Assembly: GCA_003134435.1 (NCBI GenBank)
Contig: PLBE01000181.1
Coordinates: 1 to 54,337, forward strand
Direction of reading: 5' to 3'
Source of the DNA: Acidobacteriaceae bacterium
GTDB lineage: Bacteria > Acidobacteriota > Terriglobia > Terriglobales > Acidobacteriaceae
DNA: 54,337 bases
The notes beneath the pieces were generated by a model. It ran no database searches, was not told the DNA's origin, and saw only the letters and a list, made by a program, of their open reading frames with translations. Positions 16,538 through 24,305 of this stretch are shown piece by piece. Both the position numbers and the translations under genes were made by a program. How positions within the stretch are numbered: position 1 is the stretch's first letter; each line of letters begins with the position of its first letter.

Positions 16538-19500
16538 ATGTCATCAGGAAGCGTAGCTGGATTGACCCGGATTCTGGTTCTTGTTTTTGCCGTGGTTCTA
16601 ATCCTGGATTCCACATCCGCGCCGGCGCAGACATTTCGCGGCGGTATTCATGGCGTAGTCGAGGACCCGTCTGGCGCACTGCTGGCGGATGCGGTAGTGA
16701 TGGCGGAAAACGACGGAACCGACCAGGTCTACTCGACGGTTACTACATCAGCCGGGGAGTTCACGTTTCAGGATCTTCCGCTGGGCAGTTACACCGTGAG
16801 CGTGACCCGGACCGGCTTTGACGCCCTTAGGGTTTCGCAAGTCACGGTGCGGGCTGGCGGCATTTACCACCTGCCGCTGAAGTTGGCAGTAGCTTCCGTG
16901 GCCACCCAGGTCGATGTCGCTGCCGCCGCCCTGGCGGTCGATACCACAACAGCGGTTCAAACGGAGGACCTGGCGACGAGTACGGTGCAGACCATTCCGA
17001 TGAACGGTCGGGATTTCACACAACTGCTCACCGTGACTCCCGGCTATGCCGGCTATGGCGTGGGTTTTCTGAGCGCGATCAATGGTTCGCAAGCCACCCA
17101 AACCAACTGGCAGATTGAAGGCGCGGACAACAATGACGCGTGGAATAACACCTCCGCTGTGAACCAGGGCGGTGTGTACGGGATTCCAGGCATATTGCTG
17201 CCGCTCGATTCGGTGGACGAATTTTCGCTAGTCACGCAAGGCGGCGCGGAGACGGGACGCAACCCCGGCGGAACGGTCAACCTGGTCCTGAAATCGGGCA
17301 CCAATAGCCTGCACGGCAGCGCTTACTATTACAACCGCAACGAAGCGCTGGCGGCCTCACCGGTCTTCGCAGCGAATGGCTCAAATACCCCGCAGAAGAG
17401 CAAATTGCGCGACCAGCAGTACGGCTTCTCCGTGGGCGGCCCGATCATCAAGAACAAGACGTTTTTCTTTTTCAGCTTTGAACACCAGAGCTTCGACATC
17501 GGAAATCCGACCCTGGTTACGGAGCCGTCACAGGATTACCAGACGGAGGCCTTGGCTGTCTTGGCGAACGCGGGCGGCGCATACGGAAACTACGCACCGG
17601 TTCCCGTCAATCCAGTCTCCCAGAATCTTCTATCCGCGTTATGGCCGGCGACGGCGCTAACCGGTCCCGCCCAGACCGACAACTACTTCAATCCCGGCAC
17701 AGAGAATGGGTACAGCAATAATGGCATCCTGAAACTGGACCATGCTTTCAACGAAAGCAACCACCTGTCGCTGCGAGCCTTTGTCGCGCAAGGTCACCAG
17801 ACCGCGCCCACCAGTTCCTTCCTCTCTCCTTACTTTGAATCGTCTCCTATGCACGTGGAGAACTGGGCGTTGGTATACAACTCGACGTTTTCGCCGCGGC
17901 TGGCGAATCAATTCCTCTTCGGCTTCAACTTCTTTGATCAGACGCTCTCCGATGCCGACACCAACTTCAACCCCATTGCTCTGGGCTTGAACACGGGGGT
18001 TAGCGATCCGCAGCTCGCCGGAGCGCCGAGCATCACCATCGGAGCTTTCGATCCGATCGGGTTGAACCCATATTCCGGACGGCAGGATATGACGTGGCAT
18101 CTGAACGATTCCGCGAGCTACAACGTGGGCCGGCATCAGTTGCGCTTCGGCGGAGAATTTCGACGCACAAGGGTGGATGAGTTCTACCACGAAGGCCAGC
18201 GCGGAACCTTCAACTTCAACGGCTCCCAGGGGCCCTGGGCCACAAGCCCCGACATTACGGATGGAAACCTGCTGGCGTTGGCGGATTTCATGGCGGGTTT
18301 CGTCTATCAGTCGAGCATCGTCAGGGGCAATCCGGCGCGGACCGTTTACACGAATGGATTCTCGTTGTTCGGGCAGGACAATTTTCAGGTTACCCGCAAA
18401 CTCAACATCAACCTTGGCCTGCGGTACGACTATAGCGGCCCCATCCACGACGGCCAGAAGGATCTTTCGACGTTTATCCCGACGTCTCCGGGGGGACTGG
18501 TTCTGGCCGGCGACGGCGTCAAGTCGCTGTATCCCAGCGATTGGAAGAATTTTGGTCCGCGCGTTGGCTTTGCATTGCAGCCCTTCGACAACGGGGGCAC
18601 CGTGGTTCGCGGTGGCTTTGGACTCGCCTATGACACAGTCAACGTCTCGCCTTTCCTCGGTAACAGTTTTATCTTCAACGGAGGTCCGGCCGGAGTTCAA
18701 GGCAATCCGATTGGCACAAACTCCTCGCAAACCCTGACCCTGAACGGCTTCACCCTGCCGACGGACGGTTCATTGATCCCGTGGCCGACAAACACCAACT
18801 TCAACTTGTTTTCCGTCAGTCAGAATTTCAAGACGCCTTATCTCTACAACTACAGCCTCAATGTTCAGAAGAGCTTGGGCAAAGCGGCAATTGCTCAGGT
18901 CGGCTATGTTGGAAGCTTGGGCCGGCATCTGCTGCTCTTGCGCGATCTCAATCAGGCGGCGTTGGGCAGCGATTTCAGCTTGACCCCGGGCCAGCCCAAC
19001 CCAACACGTCCTTACTATGCGCAGTTTCCGCAGTTCGGAGTGATTGATCAGCTCGAAAGCAGTGGGACATCAAACTACAACTCCCTGCAGTCGAGCCTGA
19101 AGCTTTCGTCCTGGCATGGTCTGACGTCGCAGTTTGCGTACACCTACGCCCACACACTGGATTACGGCAGCTTTACCGCACTGCCGCAGAACAGCCTCGA
19201 TCCGGGGGCGGAGTATGGAAACAGTGACTTTGACACCAAGCACAATTTTACGGCCTATGTCTTATACGCTTTCCCCTCGACCACACATGGCCCTCGGTTC
19301 CTCTCCAACGGATGGAAGATCAGCAGCCTTCTCAGCTTCCGATCAGGCTTACCCTTTTCGGTCGATGCCTACGGCGATATCAGCGGGACGGGTGAGAATA
19401 CCGACCGTCCAGACGTGATAAGTAACCCGTATGCGGGCGTTTCGCACAGTGTCCAAGACCACCAGCCGGTGCAGTGGATTAATCCCAACGCGTTCACCGT

Positions 19501-19819
19501 CAACTATGGCGAGTTCGGAACGATGGGCCGAAACCAGCTGTTTGGCCCAGGCTTCGGCGATGTGGACTTCAGCGTTCTGAAGGACACATCGATCAGCGAG
19601 CGCGTTTCGACCCAGTTCCGCGTCGAGATATTCAACCTGTTCAATCGCATAAATCTTGGGAACCCGACGTTCACGGGAGCGAACGGATTGATTGCGATCC
19701 CAGGATATGGAAACTTCGGAATTCCCATCACCTTCACCAGTGGGTCACAGTTTGGCCTGCCGGGGATAGGCCCCGGTGAGCCGTTCAACGTCCAGTTAGC
19801 TCTCAAGGTCATTTTCTAG
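16538..19819 (+). CDS. Oar-like TonB-dependent outer-membrane receptor
   Basis: 1093 residues from ATG 16538, chosen because it has a ribosome site and lies downstream of the promoter. Signal peptide LTRILVLVFAVVLILDSTSA ends at PAQ. The CarboxypepD_reg domain follows (GGIHGVVEDPSGALLADAVV, SAGEFTFQDLPLGSYTVSVT), then a plug (IPMNGRDFTQLLTVTPGY) and a large beta barrel ending in an aromatic strand (FNVQLALKVIF), as outer-membrane proteins do. Acidobacteria carry many such proteins, thought to import glycans or other large substrates. The following gene encodes a TolB-like propeller and may be co-transcribed. Substrate unknown. Confidence 0.92.
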   Translation: MSSGSVAGLTRILVLVFAVVLILDSTSAPAQTFRGGIHGVVEDPSGALLADAVVMAENDGTDQVYSTVTTSAGEFTFQDLPLGSYTVSVTRTGFDALRVSQVTVRAGGIYHLPLKLAVASVATQVDVAAAALAVDTTTAVQTEDLATSTVQTIPMNGRDFTQLLTVTPGYAGYGVGFLSAINGSQATQTNWQIEGADNNDAWNNTSAVNQGGVYGIPGILLPLDSVDEFSLVTQGGAETGRNPGGTVNLVLKSGTNSLHGSAYYYNRNEALAASPVFAANGSNTPQKSKLRDQQYGFSVGGPIIKNKTFFFFSFEHQSFDIGNPTLVTEPSQDYQTEALAVLANAGGAYGNYAPVPVNPVSQNLLSALWPATALTGPAQTDNYFNPGTENGYSNNGILKLDHAFNESNHLSLRAFVAQGHQTAPTSSFLSPYFESSPMHVENWALVYNSTFSPRLANQFLFGFNFFDQTLSDADTNFNPIALGLNTGVSDPQLAGAPSITIGAFDPIGLNPYSGRQDMTWHLNDSASYNVGRHQLRFGGEFRRTRVDEFYHEGQRGTFNFNGSQGPWATSPDITDGNLLALADFMAGFVYQSSIVRGNPARTVYTNGFSLFGQDNFQVTRKLNINLGLRYDYSGPIHDGQKDLSTFIPTSPGGLVLAGDGVKSLYPSDWKNFGPRVGFALQPFDNGGTVVRGGFGLAYDTVNVSPFLGNSFIFNGGPAGVQGNPIGTNSSQTLTLNGFTLPTDGSLIPWPTNTNFNLFSVSQNFKTPYLYNYSLNVQKSLGKAAIAQVGYVGSLGRHLLLLRDLNQAALGSDFSLTPGQPNPTRPYYAQFPQFGVIDQLESSGTSNYNSLQSSLKLSSWHGLTSQFAYTYAHTLDYGSFTALPQNSLDPGAEYGNSDFDTKHNFTAYVLYAFPSTTHGPRFLSNGWKISSLLSFRSGLPFSVDAYGDISGTGENTDRPDVISNPYAGVSHSVQDHQPVQWINPNAFTVNYGEFGTMGRNQLFGPGFGDVDFSVLKDTSISERVSTQFRVEIFNLFNRINLGNPTFTGANGLIAIPGYGNFGIPITFTSGSQFGLPGIGPGEPFNVQLALKVIF

Positions 19820-19878
19820 ATTCGACAGCAGCAAGGCGTCTTGCACCAAAAGAGACAGAAAGGGAACTCCTAAGAAAT

Positions 19879-20940
19879 ATGAACTGCGCGATTTTCTCTC
19901 ACTCCTGGAGCATTCTGCGGAACCTGGTTTACGCGCTCTTACGGCCGGTGGCTATCGTACTGCTCAGCTTCGGTCAGGCCGGTGCGCAGACCAATTCGTT
20001 GGCTGCGAACGCTTCGCCCGAGGGGCAAGAATTGCCCGTGCACCGGATTCCGAATCTCGGAAGGGGCGCGGAATTTTATTTCTCTCCGGACGGAACTCAC
20101 ATCATCGGCAATGCCCAGCGCGAAGGCGACACGGGTTTTCGTGTCTATACGCTCAAGATTGATGGCACCGATATTCGGCGCATTGAGGACAAGGGCGATG
20201 ACGCCTGCTCGTTCTATTTTCCGGACGGCAAGCGCATTATATGGACATCGACGAAAGACCACCCGGAATTGGCGAAGTCAAATTACTCGAATCCAACCGA
20301 CTATCCGCAGGGCGCCGAGCTTTATACTTCAAACCTCGATGGCAGCGATGTAAAACGGCTGACCAACAACACGGTTTACGACGCGGAAGTCTCGGTAGCT
20401 CCGAACGGCCAATGGATTCTCTTCGGCAGCCAGCGGTCAGGCAAGATGGAACTGTGGAAGATGAAGCCCGACGGCAGCGATCCGGTGCAGATCACGCATC
20501 TCGACGGGTGGGAACCTGGCGGCGCATTCATTTTTGCCGACAATAAAACGATCATCTTCCGCGCCTGGCGTACTGCGGATTCCTTAGCAAAGAAGCATCC
20601 ACTCCCTATGACTCTGTTCACCATTCAGGAAGATGGTACCGGCTTGAAGCCGTTGACTCACGACGACGGGACGAATTGGTCGCCTTTTCCCGCTCCGGAT
20701 GGACATCACTATGTCTTCGTGAAAGTGCTTCCACCCAACAACTATGAAATTTTTCTCGGGGATCTGAAGAGCGACCAGCAGGTGCGCCTGACCTATAACG
20801 ATGCTTTCGATGGCTATCCTTCGATTTCTCCCGATGGCCACTGGCTCGTATTCACGTCCACCCGCGATTCCGCTCCGGGAGCGCCCGCTACCGGCGTTTA
20901 TCTCGAGGATATTTCGAGTTTGCATATCGGCCCGCATTAA
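19879..20940 (+). CDS. Secreted TolB-like PD40 beta-propeller protein
   Basis: 353 residues with an N-terminal signal (LLRPVAIVLLSFGQAGAQ). Repeated PD40 blades follow: YFSPDGTHIIGNAQ, FYFPDGKRIIWTSTK, LYTSNLDGSDVKRLTNN, SVAPNGQWILFGSQ, SPDGHWLVFTSTRD. The repeat count fits a six-bladed propeller. No enzyme domain is fused, so it may bind or sense an extracytoplasmic ligand. It lies 59 bp after the receptor. The 3' side is directly abutted by the IS66 fragment. Confidence 0.82.
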   Translation: MNCAIFSHSWSILRNLVYALLRPVAIVLLSFGQAGAQTNSLAANASPEGQELPVHRIPNLGRGAEFYFSPDGTHIIGNAQREGDTGFRVYTLKIDGTDIRRIEDKGDDACSFYFPDGKRIIWTSTKDHPELAKSNYSNPTDYPQGAELYTSNLDGSDVKRLTNNTVYDAEVSVAPNGQWILFGSQRSGKMELWKMKPDGSDPVQITHLDGWEPGGAFIFADNKTIIFRAWRTADSLAKKHPLPMTLFTIQEDGTGLKPLTHDDGTNWSPFPAPDGHHYVFVKVLPPNNYEIFLGDLKSDQQVRLTYNDAFDGYPSISPDGHWLVFTSTRDSAPGAPATGVYLEDISSLHIGPH

Positions 20941-20984
20941 AGGGAGCGGGCGGCGGCCCTTGCGGACCGCCAACCAGCAGCCGG

Positions 20985-21440
20985 CTGAAAAGCTTCCGCC
21001 CACCCAGTCGGCCAGCGTCGAGCGCTCCAGTTCTACATCCTGACGCGCATACATCTCGCTTTGCCGATAGAGAGGAAGATGATCGCAGTACTTGCTAACC
21101 AGAACGTGCGCCAGCAGCCCCGGCCCGGCCATGCCCCGCGCAATCGGACGACTCGGCGCTTCGGCCTGCACAATGCAGTCACACTTCGTACAGCTCAGCC
21201 TGGTATGCACGTGGCGAACCACCAAAAAACTGGCGGGCACGTACTCCAGCATCTCCGAGATATCTTCGCCTAACTTGCGCAATGCGCCCTGACATTGCGG
21301 ACACGCCGTTTCTTTCGGCTCGTGCTGGCGCGTTTGTCGCGGAAGATGTTCGGGCAGTGCGCGGCGCGTGGGTTTCGCTACCGCAGGAGTCGAAGCGGCG
21401 GTGACAGGAGCCGGTGCTGGCGCGTCGGGCTCGGGCTCGC
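20985..21440 (-). pseudogene. IS66-family transposase fragment
   Basis: The minus frame reads HEPKETACPQCQGALRKLGE, DISEMLEYVPASFLVVRHVH, then CTKCDCIVQAEAPSRPIARG, MAGPGLLAHVLVSKYCDHLP and LYRQSEMYARQDVELERSTL up to ADWVGG. This is the zinc-finger (CxxC...CxxC) and start of the core of IS66 TnpC. Both ends are lost: the N-terminus breaks at ~21440 against RHS-like sequence and the C-terminus runs out after ADWVGG. No IS66 inverted ends were found, so it is an inactive scrap. Confidence 0.85.
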
Positions 21441-21441
21441 T

Positions 21442-21588
21442 CCCGGATTAGTCGCCGTCGGCCCAAACGACTCACCCCACTGTTTGCCCGTCTACATGCG
21501 CGGCGGAGATGGAACCCACGCCCAAGAGAACTTGTTCGTCGAGAGGCCCCTTCTCAAAGAACGCGAGAAGGGGCGCACCCGGCGGTCC
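21442..21588. repeat. ~146-bp direct repeat, left copy
   Basis: From CCCGGATTAGTCGCCGTCGG to GCGCACCCGGCGG this matches 23542-23686 in the same orientation, with about ten differences. On the minus strand its right-hand part encodes GKQWGESFGPTATNPG, an RHS repeat. It ends in a palindromic element (GCCCCTTCTC / GAGAAGGGGC, 21546-21574). Confidence 0.85.
21546..21580. repeat. Palindromic repeat copy C
   Basis: GCCCCTTCTC (21546-21555) pairs with GAGAAGGGGC (21565-21574), followed by GCACCC. It lies within the left direct repeat. Confidence 0.65.
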
Positions 21589-21709
21589 TTCACCCCCCAG
21601 AATCAGGAACGGATCGGCACCCGCAGACGGCAAGGCCGCGCCACAGATCGGCGCGGCCAGCGATGGGCAGCTAAAGAAAAAACTCACCCCCGAACCTGCC
21701 AGACCCGCC

Positions 21710-22090
21710 CTATCTCAGGTAGTGTCCGACCGCCAGCACCCCGTAGGTCACGATGAGGATCGAACCGGCAACGAGGACCACGGCCAGCACAAACCGGGTC
21801 ACCGCCTTCAAGCCAACGGGAAGAGTCTCTGACTTGAAGGGCGGGATGAGGATAGTGGCAACGATTGTCGCCCCCACCGATAAGACGGCTAACACCCACC
21901 AGTAAAGGTTCGCCTTGGGACCCGCTTCCTTGAGCAGCCACGCCTGTGAAGGTCGATCATAGTTGCCACTGTAAACGGCTGCCCATCCGGCATATCTCAG
22001 GAGTGCCACTGAGGCCCCAACAACCAACGGAACTAGGGTCAGCCAGTAGTACCAGGATCGGTGCATCGAATTGGGGTTGGCTGTGTTCAT
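21710..22090 (-). CDS. Small membrane protein, possible immunity protein of the RHS tip
   Basis: 126 residues from ATG 22090 (MNTANPNSMHRSWYY), preferred over the ATG at 22102 because GGAG lies 6-9 bp before it. It has three hydrophobic helices: WLTLVPLVVGASVALL, NLYWWVLAVLSVGATIVATI and FVLAVVLVAGSILIVTYGVL. No known family was recognised. It lies 38 bp downstream of the RHS tip on the same strand, the usual place for an immunity gene in RHS loci. That role is inference from position only. Confidence 0.62.
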   Translation of the reverse strand: MNTANPNSMHRSWYYWLTLVPLVVGASVALLRYAGWAAVYSGNYDRPSQAWLLKEAGPKANLYWWVLAVLSVGATIVATILIPPFKSETLPVGLKAVTRFVLAVVLVAGSILIVTYGVLAVGHYLR

Positions 22091-22127
22091 TCCACACTCC
22101 ATTGTACGGACGCGCGTGCTCTTGAGT

Positions 22128-23540
22128 TCACTCGCAACTCTTGCTGTGATTCCCTAAGCCGTCGTCCACTTCGACGCAAGCCTTCGGCTGCGGCTTTTGC
22201 TGCTGGTTCATGTACAGCGTGAACAGCCATTGCGAAAAATTGTTCACGCCGGAAAAGTTTCGCGGATTCCCGTACTCGTTGCCCGGTGTACCGTGAACTC
22301 CCATCATCATGGTCCAGATGGGATGGGCTTGGGCATCCGCAGAGAAGTTGTTGTACACATCCGCCCAATAAGAACTTGGGAAAACATCCCCAAAATCCAA
22401 GCCGAGATCCTTCAGCACGTCTTCGCACACTGTCGTGCAGTTGTTGGTGAGCGCGGAATAGTCGGGAGTGGAGCCGTTTTTGAGTGCGTCGATTAGATTG
22501 AGTACCTTCTGGGCTTCCTCAGGAGAAGTTTGGATGGTAAGCGTGGCGAACTTGCCATCAGCATTCTGGGCGGCTCGCTCGCTCATGTTTCCTGTGTTGA
22601 ACGCACCTGGCCCTTGTCCAAGACCATTCACGTTACCGGCTGGGTAGTAGTCCAGGAACCCGACTTTTCCAGTGGCCTGATTGAGAGCGCCCAGCATGAT
22701 GTGCCCGTAGTCTCCCGACGCACCGCTCGGAGGCCGGTAGAAAATCGTGATGTCCTCGCCATCCCTGTCGATGAACTTCAGCGGGTTGTTTGCGCCATAG
22801 ACGTACTTGTTGAGCGTGTTGGTTGGGTTCACCAAACGAGCCCTGGTCAAGTTGATCGGGTCGGGCGTCATCCACCTCCCGAGCGAAGACGCATAGTGCC
22901 TTCTGCCAAAAGAATCCAGGCCCGATTCGGCATCGCGTTCTTTGCCGGTGAACTTATAATGCTGGGCCGCCGGGGTGGAGCAGTAATCGTTCTGCACTCC
23001 TCCGTACGGATAGTAATCGATATCCTGCTCGCACGCGCTGCCGGTGGCGTTCTCCACCACTCCGTGCGTGCCGAGGTGGTCGGAGAAATAATAGTGAAGC
23101 CCGTTGCTGTCGTTCCGCGCTATTCGTTGTCCGTTGAAAAAGATGTAGGTGGCGAGCACATTGCCGGATAAGTCGGTTTCGCTCAGCGCGTCGCTTCCCG
23201 CGCCCTTCCAGTAGAGCGTGCCGCTCGCGCCGCTCGTCGGACAGGCCGTGGTCGCAGTGGCGGCCACGCATTTCTCCACGCGCTCGCCGTTGCCGTCGTA
23301 GAGATAGCGGTAGCCGGGGTTGGAGTTGGTCCAGATCAGCCGATTCTCCGCGTCATACACGTAAGCCGCGCCGATGGCCGGGTTGCTGATCATGTTCCCG
23401 GCAACATCATAACCGAAACCGGAGAGCTGGTTGTTCGTTCCCACCGAGGTGCTGAGTCCCTCGGTGTTGGTCTTGCCGATGACGCCGGAGCGGTTGATCA
23501 GATTTCCCCAGGCGTCGATCCCGGAGATCGCCGGTGCCAC
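22128..23540 (-). CDS. Truncated RHS protein: core plus variable C-terminal (putative toxin) domain
   Basis: 470 residues from a GTG; the N-terminus and repeat array are missing, because a stop precedes it in the repeat at ~23590. YD repeats (GIDAWGNLINRSG, YVYDAENRLIWTNSNPGYRY) lead into the RHS core (YYFSDHLGTHGVVENATG, FTGKERDAESGLDSFGRRHY) and the hinge DPINLTRARL...YVYGANNPLKFIDRDG. The ~210-residue tip that follows is unrelated to the core: it has GDYGHIMLG (H280) and, 88 residues later, TNNCTTVCEDVL (C368). A His-then-NNCTT order recalls permuted papain-like/NlpC folds, so a peptidase or amidase toxin is possible. The small membrane gene downstream is a candidate immunity partner. With no export region it may be a silent tip cassette. 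Confidence 0.75.
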   Translation of the reverse strand: MAPAISGIDAWGNLINRSGVIGKTNTEGLSTSVGTNNQLSGFGYDVAGNMISNPAIGAAYVYDAENRLIWTNSNPGYRYLYDGNGERVEKCVAATATTACPTSGASGTLYWKGAGSDALSETDLSGNVLATYIFFNGQRIARNDSNGLHYYFSDHLGTHGVVENATGSACEQDIDYYPYGGVQNDYCSTPAAQHYKFTGKERDAESGLDSFGRRHYASSLGRWMTPDPINLTRARLVNPTNTLNKYVYGANNPLKFIDRDGEDITIFYRPPSGASGDYGHIMLGALNQATGKVGFLDYYPAGNVNGLGQGPGAFNTGNMSERAAQNADGKFATLTIQTSPEEAQKVLNLIDALKNGSTPDYSALTNNCTTVCEDVLKDLGLDFGDVFPSSYWADVYNNFSADAQAHPIWTMMMGVHGTPGNEYGNPRNFSGVNNFSQWLFTLYMNQQQKPQPKACVEVDDGLGNHSKSCE

Positions 23541-23541
23541 A

Positions 23542-23686
23542 CCCGGATTGGTCGCCGTCGGCCCGAACGTCTCACCCCACTGTTTGCCCGTCTACATGCG
23601 CGGTGGAGATGGAACCCACGCCCAAGAGAACTTGTTCGTCGAGAGGCCCCTTCTCGAAGCGCGAGAAGGGGCGCACCCGGCGAGCC
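23542..23686. repeat. ~146-bp direct repeat, right copy
   Basis: Second copy of the 21442-21588 repeat, exactly 2100 bp away at its left edge. It separates the minus-strand RHS tip (start 23540) from the plus-strand RHS fragment (start 23688). Confidence 0.85.
23646..23678. repeat. Palindromic repeat copy D
   Basis: GCCCCTTCTCG (23646-23656) and CGAGAAGGGGC (23662-23672) form a perfect 11-bp stem with a 5-nt loop, followed by GCACCC. Confidence 0.7.
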
Positions 23687-23687
23687 T

Positions 23688-24305
23688 TTGACCGAGACTA
23701 ACCTGTCCGGGAATCTCCAGAATGTGTATATCTTCTTCAACGGGAAACGCGTAGCTCGGAGCAATAGCACCGGAGCCATCCATTACTATTTTTCGAGTTA
23801 TTTGGGATCGCATGCCGTAGTCGAGAATGCCACGGGTAGCGCGTGTGAGCAAGACATCGACTATTATCCTAACGGAGGCGTCGAGGAGGATTGCTGTCCG
23901 GTCGTGTCTCAAAACTACAGATTCACCGGCAAAGAGCACGACGCGGAGAGCGGACTGGAGAATTTCGAAGCCCGCTATGATGCCTCGAGCATCGGCAGGT
24001 TCATGACGCCGGACGATGGGTCGCATCAAACGGTGGGCGATCCGCAGAGCTGGAATCTCTACGCCTACGTGCGCAACCAACCGCTCCGCTATGTAGACCC
24101 CACCGGACACGGGGATCAAGGGGCCACAGCGGCGGCATCAAGTTGCGCCCAGGATCAGGGCGGAGGAGGACATACTACATGTAATGTCGACACCTCGGGC
24201 ACAACAACCGCGCAAAATAACAACAACCACACTTTCTCTTCGTTACGCCACAAACTGCCATTCGGGATCGGATTTCAACTTCCATCGCTCAACCAGATTC
24301 ACTGA
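23688..24305 (+). pseudogene. RHS core and tip fragment, opposite orientation
   Basis: 205 codons from a TTG abutting the repeat. It carries only the core (NVYIFFNGKRVARSNSTGAI, VENATGSACEQDIDYYPNGG, FTGKEHDAESGLENFEARYD, GRFMTPDDG) and the hinge NLYAYVRNQPLRYVDPTGHG, then a short Asn/Gln/Thr-rich tip with no recognisable toxin. Its core is paralogous to the minus-strand RHS tip, so the two form an inverted pair. The 3' end overlaps the sedolisin stop by 7 bp, tail to tail. No N-terminus, so it is probably not expressed as such. Confidence 0.72.

Noticed and set aside
17657-18730. 357-codon minus-strand frame
   Set aside because: It lies opposite the TonB-dependent receptor barrel and has no family signature.
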